DNA from: Nocardia nova NBRC 15556
Lineage (GTDB): Bacteria > Actinomycetota > Actinomycetes > Mycobacteriales > Mycobacteriaceae
NCBI RefSeq assembly: GCF_001613005.1
Contig: NZ_BDBN01000076.1
Location: 1 to 50,867 of the forward strand
Reading direction: 5' to 3'
DNA length: 50,867 nt
Of this stretch, positions 1 through 7,897 are shown piece after piece; position 1 is the first letter of the stretch, and each line of letters opens with the position of its first letter. A model generated the notes under the pieces. It was not told where the DNA came from and made no database searches. It was given only the letters and a program-made list of their open reading frames with translations. Both the position numbers and the translations under genes were made by a program.

Positions 1-494
1 AACGCCCGCCGCGCGTCTCCGCCGCCGCGGCCTATCCCCGCACGGGTGAGCGCACCCGGACCGCCGAACGCACGCGAGTCGCCGAACCGCAGCCTCGTCG
101 CGGCCGGCCGCAGCCGCCGAGTGATGTGCCCCCGCATCCTCGGCCGAACGTGCGCTACCGCGACCGCTGAGCCGAACGTCGCGGGCGCCGAACCGGTTAC
201 GGCTGCGCCCGTAGCGGTCATCCCCGAATTCCCCACGCCCACTCATCGTCTCGATGGCGCGCGCCGTTACGTGCCGCAAAACAGCACGCTCCCAACGTGG
301 TTCGAGGTCGGGAAGCACCGGCGTCGACGAGCTCCCGCGCAGCTGAGCGACACGTCCCGGACGTGAACGGCGCCCTATCGCCGGACGCCGCCGACCGTCC
401 CGCGAGCGAATCGCCATCGCGACCGCCCCGCGAGCGTCGCCGGACAATGGCACGGGCCCTGGCGTTGCGAGGGTCTCGTAGGACCCGCGCTCGC
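1..494. other. No convincing gene; region downstream of ispH
   Basis: This stretch lies downstream of the ispH stop codon and reaches the window edge. The open frames here have low-complexity Arg/Ala/Pro translations with no recognisable motif, so I do not call any of them. No clear terminator hairpin followed by a T-run was seen after ispH. Confidence 0.5.
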
Positions 495-1502
495 TCAGCG
501 GCGGCCGGTGGTGCGCAGTTCGCGCGGGAGGGCGAAGACCAGGGTTTCGTTCGCGGTGGTGACGGGCTGGACCTCGCCGTAGCCGTGTTCGGCGAGCAGA
601 TCGAGTACGCCACGCACCAGGATCTCGGGCACCGAGGCACCGGAGGTGACGCCGACGGTCCGCACGCCCTCGAACCAGGCCGGGTCGACCTCGCGGGCGA
701 AATCGACCAGGTAGGACGCGCGGGCGCCCGCGTTCAGGGCGACCTCGACCAGCCGCTTGGAGTTGGAGGAGTTGCGGGAGCCGACGACGATCACCAGATC
801 GCATTCCGGCGCCATCGCCTTCACCGCGACCTGGCGGTTCTGGGTGGCGTAGCAGATGTCGTCGCTGGGCGGGTCCTGCAGATTCGGGAAGCGCTTGCGC
901 AGCCGCTGCACCGTCTCCATGGTCTCGTCCACCGAGAGCGTGGTCTGCGACAGCCAGATCACCTTGTTCTCGTCGCGCACCTCGACGCCGTCGACCGCGT
1001 CGGGGCCGTCGACCAGTTGCACGTGGTCGGGCGCCTCACCGGCGGTGCCCTCGACCTCCTCGTGGCCCTCGTGGCCGATGAGCAGGATGTCGAAGTCGTC
1101 GCGGGCGAAGCGCTTGGCCTCCTGGTGCACCTTCGTCACCAGCGGGCAGGTCGCGTCGATGGTGTGCAGGTTGCGAGCCGCCGCGGACTCGTGCACCGCC
1201 GGCGACACGCCGTGCGCGGAGAAGACCACCACCGCACCCTCGGGCACCTCGTCCGTCTCGTCGACGAAGACCACGCCGCGCTCGCGCAGGGTCTCCACCA
1301 CGTGGCGGTTGTGCACGATCTCCTTGCGCACGTAGATCGGCGCACCGTGCTTCTCGAGGGTGCGCTCCACGGTTTCCACCGCCCGGTCCACACCCGCGCA
1401 GTAGCCGCGTGGTTCGGCGAGCAGCACCCGCTTGCCCGCGCCGGTGCCGGCCGCATCGGCCGACCGGGCGATTCCGACATTCAGGGGGATAGCCGAGGAC
1501 AT
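495..1502 (-). CDS. ispH: 4-hydroxy-3-methylbut-2-enyl diphosphate reductase (IspH/LytB)
   Basis: This cytosolic iron-sulfur enzyme carries out the last step of the MEP isoprenoid pathway, reducing HMBPP to IPP and DMAPP. The 335-residue product has the three cysteines that bind the [4Fe-4S] cluster in this family, in the contexts GYCAG (about residue 35), DATCPLV and DICYATQNRQ, plus the conserved histidines in HNRHV and SAHGVSP. Length is normal. I chose the ATG at 1502 over the in-frame GTG at 1508 because TAAGCT lies exactly 6 nt upstream of the ATG, which fits a leaderless mRNA. The gene diverges from the lipid-droplet gene at 1642, as Rv1110 diverges from Rv1109c in M. tuberculosis. Its products feed the prenyl synthase at 23699. 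Confidence 0.96.
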   Translation of the reverse strand: MSSAIPLNVGIARSADAAGTGAGKRVLLAEPRGYCAGVDRAVETVERTLEKHGAPIYVRKEIVHNRHVVETLRERGVVFVDETDEVPEGAVVVFSAHGVSPAVHESAAARNLHTIDATCPLVTKVHQEAKRFARDDFDILLIGHEGHEEVEGTAGEAPDHVQLVDGPDAVDGVEVRDENKVIWLSQTTLSVDETMETVQRLRKRFPNLQDPPSDDICYATQNRQVAVKAMAPECDLVIVVGSRNSSNSKRLVEVALNAGARASYLVDFAREVDPAWFEGVRTVGVTSGASVPEILVRGVLDLLAEHGYGEVQPVTTANETLVFALPRELRTTGRR

Positions 1503-1508
1503 GCCCAC

Positions 1509-1514
1509 AGCTTA
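1509..1514 (-). promoter_or_regulatory. -10 element of ispH (leaderless)
   Basis: TAAGCT on the minus strand matches TANNNT and lies 6 nt before the ATG at 1502. This spacing would put the transcription start on the A of the start codon. No clear -35 element was seen. Confidence 0.5.
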
Positions 1515-1641
1515 CGTGCGCCGGCCGACGGGGAAAGTCCCGACCGCGCACAGCGGGTGCGGCGGTGCGACGGGACGCGCGAGAATGGAACACGTGAACT
1601 CTGTTCTTTGCATCACCGGCCGTTTCGGGCAGGCTAGGGAC

Positions 1642-2418
1642 ATGTTCCGACCTCCCTACCTGGCCCGGGTCGCCGCTGGGGCCGCCGTCTACGCCCTCGA
1701 GGAAACTCGCCGGTTACCCACTGTGGCAATCCATCTGCCGATCACGGCGATCAGCCAGTTGCTGCAGACCTCGATGCATCTGCAGCAGTTCGTGACCAGC
1801 CTCGCCCTCAAGGGTGACGAGGTCTTCGACAGATTGGCCAATCGCCCGGTGGAGCAGCCGGAATGGGCCACGTTCGACGAGGATCTCGACGACGAGCAAC
1901 CGTTCGGCAGCGGCGATTTCGCGGCGCGGAGCGACAGCGATTTCGCCGCACGGCTCAGCCGCTTCGATCTGTTCGCCGAATCCGACCCGGCCGAAGGCGT
2001 CCCGGAACCGACGGCCTCGATCACCCCCTCGCCGACCAACGGCTATGCCGCATCTCACACTGCGGAATCGGACACTACCGAAGCGGCCACCGCGGAAACG
2101 GACGCGGCGGAGAGCACCGCCGCCGAGGCGGCCGGCGCGGAGGCCACCGAGGCGACCGGCGAGGACACGGACACCACCGGAACGGGCACCGCCGGCACCG
2201 CGGCGTCCGCACCGGCGCAATCGCGCGGCGTGATCGAACCCGAGGTCGCCGGGCGGTACGACTACGCGAACATGACGCTGGCTCAGCTGCGGGCCCGGCT
2301 GCGCATGCTCAGCGTCGAGGAGTTGGCCGACCTGCTGGCCTACGAGCAGCAGACCCTCGACCGGGCGCCGTTCGTGACCATGCTGACGAACCGGATCGCC
2401 ACCGTGCAGGCCAAGTGA
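1642..2418 (+). CDS. Lipid-droplet-associated protein (Rv1109c-like)
   Basis: The 258-residue product starts MFRPPYLARVAAGAAVYALE and has a hydrophobic/amphipathic N-terminal half (about residues 1-70, with LPTVAIHLPITAISQLLQ) typical of actinobacterial proteins annotated as lipid-droplet-associated. The middle (about 80-200) is an acidic Ala/Thr/Glu-rich low-complexity linker. The end (about 205-258) is a compact helical segment with YANMTLAQLRARLR and VEELADLLAYEQ. The role, coating or sizing of triacylglycerol droplets, is inferred from family annotation and not shown here. It overlaps xseA by 4 nt (GTGA), so the two are translationally coupled. The conserved link to exonuclease VII is positional and has no obvious functional meaning. 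Confidence 0.75.
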   Translation: MFRPPYLARVAAGAAVYALEETRRLPTVAIHLPITAISQLLQTSMHLQQFVTSLALKGDEVFDRLANRPVEQPEWATFDEDLDDEQPFGSGDFAARSDSDFAARLSRFDLFAESDPAEGVPEPTASITPSPTNGYAASHTAESDTTEAATAETDAAESTAAEAAGAEATEATGEDTDTTGTGTAGTAASAPAQSRGVIEPEVAGRYDYANMTLAQLRARLRMLSVEELADLLAYEQQTLDRAPFVTMLTNRIATVQAK

Positions 2419-3782
2419 CCGACTCACACGCCGACGCGCCGGCCGCCGGGGCCCGAGCCTCCGGGGAACCGGCGCGTTCTGCTGCCCGCCCCGCCAACTC
2501 GGCCGAACAGCCGTGGCCGGTGCGCACCATCGCGATGAAGGTCGCGCAGTGGATCGACCGGCTCGGCAGCGTCTGGGTGGAGGGACAGATCACCCAGATC
2601 AATCTGCGGCCCGGCACCCGCACCGCGTTCCTGGTGCTGCGCGATACCGCCGCCGACATGTCGCTGTCGATCACCTGCGATCCGCAACTGCTGCGCGCCT
2701 CGGCCGTCCCGCTGCAGGAGGGCAGCCGGGTGGTGGTCTACGGCAAGCTGTCGTACTTCACCGGCCGGGGCACGATCTCGTTGCGCGTCACCGAGATTCG
2801 ACCCGTCGGTATCGGCGAACTGCTGGCCCGCATCGAACGGCTGAAGGCGCTGCTGGCGGCCGAGGGTTTGTTCGATCCGCGGCTGAAGCGGCCGATGCCG
2901 TTCCTGCCCAAGGTGATCGGCCTGATCACCGGCCGCGCCAGTGCCGCCGAGCATGACGTGGTGACCGTGGCCCAGCAGCGCTGGCCCGCGGTGCGTTTCG
3001 AGATCCGCAACACCGCCGTACAGGGCCCCACCGCGGTGCCGCAGATACTCGACGCGCTGGCCGAGCTCGACGATCACCCGGAGGTCGAGGTGATCGTCTT
3101 GGCGCGCGGCGGCGGCAGTGTCGAGGATCTGCTGCCGTTCTCCGACGAAACCCTGTGCCGCGCCATCGTTTCCGCGACCACCCCGATCGTCAGCGCGATC
3201 GGGCACGAGCCGGACAATCCGCTCTCGGACTACGTCGCCGATCTGCGCGCGGCCACCCCGACCGATGCGGCCAAAACGCTGGTCCCCGACGCCGCGGCCG
3301 AACTCGCCGGTGTCCGGGAACTGCGCGCCCGCTCGGCCGCCGCCCTGCGCGGCTGGGTCGATCGCGAGGCGCGCGCGTTGCAGCAGCTGCGGTCGCGCCC
3401 GGTGCTGGCCGATCCGCTGCGGATCCTGGAGCAGCGCCACGACGAGATCGAGCGGCTGCGGACCGCGGCCCACCGCGCGGTCGAGCACTGCCTCACCAGC
3501 CAGGCCACCACCGCGCGGCATCTGCGCGACAAGCTCACCGCGGTGGGCCCGGCCGCCACCCTGGCGCGCGGATACGCTGTCGTACAACGGGTTACCGGTA
3601 GCGAACGCCATGTCGTGCGCACCGTCGCCGACTCCCCACCGGGCACGCAGTTGCGTATCCGGGTCGCCGACGGCGCGATCAGCGCCGCGGCCCTGGGCAG
3701 TCAGGCACTCGCGAATCCCCTGCCGGCTCAGCGGGTTACGGACCGGCCGGCACCGCCATCCGAACAGGAGGAGTCGTCATGA
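2415..3782 (+). CDS. xseA: Exodeoxyribonuclease VII large subunit
   Basis: XseA is the catalytic subunit of exonuclease VII, a single-strand DNA exonuclease acting from both ends. The 455-residue protein has an N-terminal OB fold (about 40-140, VWVEGQITQINLRPGTRTAF), then the exonuclease domain with ITGRASAAEHD, the conserved ARGGGSVEDLLPF loop and IGHEPDNPLSDYVADLRAATP. A long alpha-helical segment and the LARGYAVV C-terminal motif follow. The start is the GTG at 2415, overlapping the upstream stop; the first about 35 residues are a low-complexity Ala/Pro extension. The stop overlaps the xseB start by 4 nt (ATGA), and GGAGGAG just upstream serves xseB. Confidence 0.96.
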   Translation: MTDSHADAPAAGARASGEPARSAARPANSAEQPWPVRTIAMKVAQWIDRLGSVWVEGQITQINLRPGTRTAFLVLRDTAADMSLSITCDPQLLRASAVPLQEGSRVVVYGKLSYFTGRGTISLRVTEIRPVGIGELLARIERLKALLAAEGLFDPRLKRPMPFLPKVIGLITGRASAAEHDVVTVAQQRWPAVRFEIRNTAVQGPTAVPQILDALAELDDHPEVEVIVLARGGGSVEDLLPFSDETLCRAIVSATTPIVSAIGHEPDNPLSDYVADLRAATPTDAAKTLVPDAAAELAGVRELRARSAAALRGWVDREARALQQLRSRPVLADPLRILEQRHDEIERLRTAAHRAVEHCLTSQATTARHLRDKLTAVGPAATLARGYAVVQRVTGSERHVVRTVADSPPGTQLRIRVADGAISAAALGSQALANPLPAQRVTDRPAPPSEQEESS

Positions 3783-4006
3783 CCGAGAGCGAAGACGCCG
3801 AAATCGCGACCTTCGGCTACGAACGCGCGCGCGACGAGTTGGTCAACGTCGTGAAGATGCTCGAACAGGGCGGAATGGACCTCGACGATTCGCTGGCCCT
3901 GTGGGAACGCGGTGAGGCGCTGGCCAACCGCTGCGAGGAACATCTCGCCGGAGCCCGCCGCCGGGTAGAGGACGCGCTGTCGCGGCGCGGCGCAGCGCAG
4001 GATTGA
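3779..4006 (+). CDS. xseB: Exodeoxyribonuclease VII small subunit
   Basis: This is the small helical partner that binds several-fold to XseA. The 75-residue product has the family pattern FGYERARDELVNVVKMLEQG, then MDLDDSLALWERGEAL and CEEHL. It is coupled to xseA by an ATGA overlap and has a strong Shine-Dalgarno (AGGAGG) at about 3767-3772. The length is usual for the family. The glyoxalase-fold gene begins 2 nt after its stop. Confidence 0.95.
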   Translation: MTESEDAEIATFGYERARDELVNVVKMLEQGGMDLDDSLALWERGEALANRCEEHLAGARRRVEDALSRRGAAQD

Positions 4007-4008
4007 GC

Positions 4009-4353
4009 ATGGACATCCGTCGTGTCGTCCCGGATCTGCGGGTCGCCGATATGGCGCGGGCGCGCGCCTTCTACCGGGCGCTGGGCCTGGACGAGGTGAT
4101 GGATCTCGGCTGGGCGGTCGGGCTGGCCTCACCGAGCAATCCGACCGCACAGATCCTGCTGATCGGCGCGAATGCCGATGAGCCGCAACCGGATATCAGC
4201 GTCGAGGTCGCCGATGTGGACGCCGCGCACGAGACGATGGTCGCCGCCGGAGCCGAGGTGGTCTACGCGCTGCGCGACGAGCCGTGGGGTGTGCGGCGAT
4301 TCTTCGTCCGCGATCCGGACGGCACGGTCGTCAACGTCGTGAGCCACCGCTGA
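4009..4353 (+). CDS. VOC family (glyoxalase/bleomycin-resistance fold) protein
   Basis: The 114-residue single-domain protein has a repeated beta-alpha-beta-beta-beta pattern. The N-terminal half contains VPDLRVADMARARAFYRALG; the C-terminal half contains DVDAAHETMVAAGAEVV and FFVRDPDGTVVNVV, the usual closing motif of VOC proteins. The substrate cannot be read from sequence. I prefer the ATG at 4009; a TTG at 4003 overlapping the xseB stop is possible and adds two residues. It is very likely co-transcribed with xseA/xseB. Confidence 0.88.
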   Translation: MDIRRVVPDLRVADMARARAFYRALGLDEVMDLGWAVGLASPSNPTAQILLIGANADEPQPDISVEVADVDAAHETMVAAGAEVVYALRDEPWGVRRFFVRDPDGTVVNVVSHR

Positions 4354-4371
4354 GCCACGGGGCGGCGATTC

Positions 4372-4935
4372 TCAGGGCTGCAGCGGGGCGGCGGCGTCGA
4401 CGGCCTGCGCGAGCGTCAGATAGGCCGCCTCGTTCGCGGCGCCCTCGAGCAGCACGCGGCTCTGCCCGAAGTCGGAGATCCAGGCCGGCTCACTGCCCTG
4501 CACGTGGTAGACGGTCCACTTCTGGTTGCCCACCATCCGGGACCCGGAAGGACTGCGGGTGTCGACGATGTGGGCGGCCAGCGCGCTCTCGCTCGCATTG
4601 CTCTGGCTCAGCTGCAGGTAGGTGCCGTTGGAGGTGATGAAACCGACGGTGCTGACGGTACCGCCACCGGTGCCGGTCACAGTGTCGCGACTACCGGAAT
4701 TGGCCTTCCAGTCCGCCGGAACCGCGGGGTCGCGGATCGGGAAGGGCAGCGCCTTCGCGTCGTCGTGCAATGCCGACTGGACATCGAAATTCGGCACCTG
4801 ACCGGGCGTGGGCCCGTGCGCGGAGAAGCTGCACTGACTGGCCACCGCGGCCAGCACCACGCAGATCAGTACCAGCGGGATCAGCGACCAGATCAGATCC
4901 CGGTAGTCGTTGAGGATGCGTGGTTTCTGCGACAC
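4372..4935 (-). CDS. DUF4245 membrane-anchored protein
   Basis: The 187-residue product has a short cytoplasmic N-terminus (SQKPRILNDYRDLIWSL), one hydrophobic helix at about residues 17-36 (IPLVLICVVLAAVASQ) and an extracytoplasmic domain with the DUF4245 pattern: PVPADWKANS, TVGFITSNGTYLQLSQS, and a C-terminal segment with QKWTVYHV. The function is unknown. The M. tuberculosis counterpart lies beside glpX, as here, and the gene is transcribed divergently from glpX. The start is the GTG at 4935, placed where the conserved SQKPR segment begins; the frame stays open upstream into the glpX leader but that part is not convincing. It converges on the VOC gene with 18 nt between stops. Confidence 0.85.
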   Translation of the reverse strand: MSQKPRILNDYRDLIWSLIPLVLICVVLAAVASQCSFSAHGPTPGQVPNFDVQSALHDDAKALPFPIRDPAVPADWKANSGSRDTVTGTGGGTVSTVGFITSNGTYLQLSQSNASESALAAHIVDTRSPSGSRMVGNQKWTVYHVQGSEPAWISDFGQSRVLLEGAANEAAYLTLAQAVDAAAPLQP

Positions 4936-5119
4936 GTCCCAAGTATCCACACGCGGCCGAAGCCGCCGAGCCTCGCCCTCCGGCCACGAGGCCGACATCA
5001 CAGCCGCCTTCACCGGCGCGGACGCTCCTCCCTCGAAGTGGAACAGCAGTACCTGAATGGCCGATCCGACCGTTCTGCGACAATTCACGCAGCAAAACAC
5101 AACTCGAGGAGGCACCGTC

Positions 5120-6166
5120 ATGACGGCACCCACACCCGCAACCAGTCGCCGCCGCGAGGCCCCGGACCGCAACCTCGCACTGGAGTTGGTCCGGGTGACC
5201 GAGGCCGGTGCGATGGCCGCGGGCCGCTGGGTCGGCCGCGGTGACAAGGAGGGCGGCGACGGGGCGGCCGTCGACGCGATGCGGCAACTGGTGGCCACCG
5301 TCTCCATGCGCGGCACCGTCGTGATCGGCGAGGGCGAGAAGGACGAGGCCCCGATGCTCTACAACGGCGAGGCCGTGGGCGACGGGACCGGTCCGGAGGT
5401 CGACTTCGCGGTCGACCCGATCGACGGCACCACGCTGATGTCCAAGGGTTCGCCGGGCGCCATCTCGGTGCTGGCCGTGGCCGAACGCGGCGCCATGTTC
5501 GACCCCTCGGCGGTGTTCTACATGGACAAGATCGCGGTCGGCCCGGAGGCGGCCGACGTCATCGATCTCTCCGTTCCGATCGCGGAGAATCTGCGCCGGG
5601 TGGCGAAGGCCAAGAATTCGCTGGTTTCCGACCTCACCGTCTGTGTGCTGGACCGGCCCCGCCACGCTCGCCACATCCAGGAGGTCCGTGACGCGGGCGC
5701 GCGCATCCGCCTGATCTCCGACGGCGACGTGGCCGGCGCCATCGCCTGCGCCCGTCCCGATTCGGGCACCGACATGCTGGTCGGCATCGGCGGCACCCCC
5801 GAGGGCATCATCGCCGCGGCCGCGCTGCGCTGTATGGGCGGCGCGCTGCAGGGCAAGCTGGCCCCCACCGACGACGCCGAGAAGCAGAAGGCGCTCGATG
5901 CCGGTCACGACCTCGACCGCATCCTGACCACCGAGGACCTGGTCTCGGGTGAGAACGTCTTCTTCTCCGCCACCGGCGTCACCGACGGCGACCTGCTGCG
6001 CGGTGTGCGGTACTACAGCGGCGGCGCCTCGACCCAGTCGATCGTGATGCGCTCCAAGTCCGGCACCGTGCGCATCATCGACGCCTACCACCGCCTGACC
6101 AAGCTGCACGAGTACGCCTCGGTCGACTTCGTCGGCGACGAGACCGCGATCCCGCCGCTGCCGTAA
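5120..6166 (+). CDS. glpX: Class II fructose-1,6-bisphosphatase
   Basis: GlpX hydrolyses fructose-1,6-bisphosphate in gluconeogenesis and is the main FBPase of mycobacteria. The 348-residue protein has the lithium-sensitive-phosphatase metal motif DPIDGTT (about residues 99-105), the upstream IGEGEKDEAPML loop, and RISDGDV-type sugar-phosphate contacts (RLISDGDVAGA). The length is normal. The ATG at 5120 follows a clear Shine-Dalgarno (GAGGAGG at 5106-5112); the open frame reaches back to 5057 but has no ribosome site there. It faces the regulator at 6346, with a long hairpin between them. Confidence 0.95.
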   Translation: MTAPTPATSRRREAPDRNLALELVRVTEAGAMAAGRWVGRGDKEGGDGAAVDAMRQLVATVSMRGTVVIGEGEKDEAPMLYNGEAVGDGTGPEVDFAVDPIDGTTLMSKGSPGAISVLAVAERGAMFDPSAVFYMDKIAVGPEAADVIDLSVPIAENLRRVAKAKNSLVSDLTVCVLDRPRHARHIQEVRDAGARIRLISDGDVAGAIACARPDSGTDMLVGIGGTPEGIIAAAALRCMGGALQGKLAPTDDAEKQKALDAGHDLDRILTTEDLVSGENVFFSATGVTDGDLLRGVRYYSGGASTQSIVMRSKSGTVRIIDAYHRLTKLHEYASVDFVGDETAIPPLP

Positions 6167-6192
6167 ATATCTGCCTCCGCTTCGCTCCGGCG

Positions 6193-6285
6193 GGGTTTCG
6201 GCCTCTTGGCCTCGATTTTTCACTCCTCCGGTCAGTCGCTGCGCTCCCTCCCTCCGTCGCTGCAAAATCGAGGCGGCCGAAACCC
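6193..6285. terminator. Long interrupted inverted repeat between convergent genes
   Basis: The left arms 6193-6203 (GGGTTTCGGCC) and 6209-6219 (GCCTCGATTTT) pair perfectly with the contiguous right arm 6264-6285. The result is a 22-bp stem with a 5-nt bulge and a 44-nt loop. It lies between the convergent glpX and HTH genes, so a bidirectional terminator is likely. T/A-rich stretches at the loop-proximal ends fit this. It could also be a copy of a dispersed intergenic repeat. Confidence 0.7.
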
Positions 6286-6345
6286 GTCGACAGGGATCTG
6301 CCTCGACGGCGCTCGGGGGTGGGAGCGCAGTGCCGGACTCGCGCC

Positions 6346-7335
6346 TCACTGCTCCGATTCGATCAGCAGATACTCGAGGCGGGCAGTCTCGTCGCCGTCG
6401 TCCCCGACGTCGATGACGGCGACGAACTCGTGGTCACTGACTCGGCGCTGCAAGAGACTCCACGAGCTGGCGAGGTACCAGCTCGCCCCGGTGGTACCTC
6501 TCGGTCCCAAGCCGGCGCAGAAAATCCGGTATCGGGTGGGGTGCAGCGCCGGGCTCGTCCGCACTCGCGCGATGATGCCGATGCTGTGTCCTCCGCTCGG
6601 ACCGAATCGGCTTCCGTCGGTCAACGCCAGTTGCTCCGATCCGGCGGCGCTGTCGTCGAGGGTGAACAGCCGCCGGTCGGCGGTGTCGAGATACCTCCGT
6701 GTGCAAGCGTTTCCGGTCAGCCCGAAGGCGATGTAGGGCCGGTCGTCGTGCGCGACAACCTCCCGGTCGCTCCGGACATCGGCCGAGAGGCCGGTCCGGC
6801 GCTGAAGCATGGACAACACATACAGCAGTCCGCGAACCTCCCGCTCCGGCAATGCCGCCAGCACATTCAAGCGATGATCGGCCGCGAACGCGCGGAGTCG
6901 TCCCTCGACTGCGCACAGGTCGGCAGTATCGACCGCCCGGTGCGCCGGCACGGATCGCAGGGGCAGCTCCAGGGACGGGTAGACGAGAGTTATTCCGCCG
7001 GAAATCATCTCGGCGCCGAGAAAAGCCTCGAGTTCGACGTCGATCACGGGACCCGTTTCGCGCGCTCCCGTGCCGAGGGGTGTGGCATCCGCCGTCCGAA
7101 ACAGATTTTCGACCGTCCAGCCGGGGAACATCTCGGCCAGCACCCGACAGTGGTAGTCACGGGGAAGGCCGACCATCTTGCCCGAAAGCCACTGGTAGTA
7201 CTGGGTCTTCGCCGGACCGTAGCCGGGCGGAATGGGTGGATCGAGGCGCGCGGCGCAGGTGTCGTACGCCACCAGGAAATCCGCGTGGCTGGTGAGATGC
7301 TGTTGCGCCAGCAGCATCTTCAGAACGGTAGCCAA
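6346..7335 (-). CDS. Helix-turn-helix protein with C-terminal sensor-like domain
   Basis: The 329-residue product has an N-terminal region (about 1-75) of the type found in many actinobacterial HTH proteins: AKTQYYQWLSGK followed by LPRDYHCRVLAEMFPGW and NLF. The middle (about 75-185) is helical. The last 140 residues look like one globular alpha/beta domain, with YIAFGLTGNACTRRYL, HSIGIIARV and a G-rich CAGLGPRGTTGAS stretch. I recall a similar C-terminal layout in other actinobacterial HTH or signalling proteins but cannot name it. The start is uncertain: TTG at 7335 has GGGGG 6-7 nt upstream; ATG at 7317 is the alternative. It diverges from the TIG-repeat gene, so it may control it (inference). 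Confidence 0.7.
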   Translation of the reverse strand: MATVLKMLLAQQHLTSHADFLVAYDTCAARLDPPIPPGYGPAKTQYYQWLSGKMVGLPRDYHCRVLAEMFPGWTVENLFRTADATPLGTGARETGPVIDVELEAFLGAEMISGGITLVYPSLELPLRSVPAHRAVDTADLCAVEGRLRAFAADHRLNVLAALPEREVRGLLYVLSMLQRRTGLSADVRSDREVVAHDDRPYIAFGLTGNACTRRYLDTADRRLFTLDDSAAGSEQLALTDGSRFGPSGGHSIGIIARVRTSPALHPTRYRIFCAGLGPRGTTGASWYLASSWSLLQRRVSDHEFVAVIDVGDDGDETARLEYLLIESEQ

Positions 7336-7620
7336 GGAAACCCCCTTACCCCTGCAACCACCGCCCCCGCGGCGGCTCGATCGACAACCGCACCTCACGC
7401 GGGGCCGCCGACGCGTGCGGCAACCGGCTGGAAGCCGGTACTGCGCCGGCGCAGGTGCAGGAAATTCCGTTACCGATCCCGCCCATCACGACCACGATGA
7501 GCTGCGCGACCTTTTTCCGGGCACGGCGAACGCGATGATCCGCGTGTCCGCATACCGGATGGTTGCCTTACTCGATCGGTGGCCCGCTTTCCATTAAGCC
7601 CCCTAACACCGTTGGGCAGC

Positions 7621-7639
7621 AACGGATCTCCGATCCGTT
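7621..7639 (+). terminator. Short perfect hairpin followed by T-rich tract
   Basis: AACGGATC pairs with GATCCGTT across a 3-nt loop (TCC), followed by TTTTCG. It could be an attenuator in the leader of the TIG gene or an operator; it is too short to decide. Confidence 0.35.
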
Positions 7640-7781
7640 TTCGTCCGTTTTCCACAACTGCCACGGACGCCCCGATCGTTCGTCCTCTCGGAGCACGGCC
7701 GCACCGACGCCGAAACACGCTGCGGCACAAGATGCTTGCTGATCTTGGAACAGGACGGAAAGGCGATAACGGACGAAAACG
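7636..7781. repeat. Distant 14-bp inverted repeat in the TIG-gene leader
   Basis: CGTTTTCGTCCGTT at 7636-7649 is exactly reverse-complemented at 7768-7781, 118 nt apart. A smaller hairpin sits between them (CAAGAT/ATCTTG, 7728-7747). The arms could close a large RNA stem or be paired operator half-sites. Confidence 0.5.
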
Positions 7782-7897
7782 AACCGGGCAGAGCGTCCCA
7801 CAGCATGTTTCACGGACGTTAATTGAAGTAGCGGAAGCACAGAGCAACCCGGGCAGCTATCCGCGCTGCCCATCACAGCAGTCAGGAGGCAAACGCC

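Larger units (their letters stand above)
7336..7897. other. 562-nt intergenic region between the HTH gene and the TIG-repeat gene
   Basis: No ORF with a believable product was found. The region has several inverted repeats (7621-7639, 7636-7649 with 7768-7781, and 7728-7747), suggesting a structured leader or operator cluster for one or both divergent genes. CAGGAGG at 7882-7888 is the ribosome site for the gene at 7898. Confidence 0.6.

Noticed and set aside
297..1637. A 446-residue plus-strand frame over ispH
   Set aside because: This is an antisense shadow of ispH; the translation is compositionally typical of such frames.
7568..7876. A 102-residue minus-strand frame in the TIG-gene leader
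   Set aside because: No ribosome site, no motif, and it covers the inverted-repeat region.
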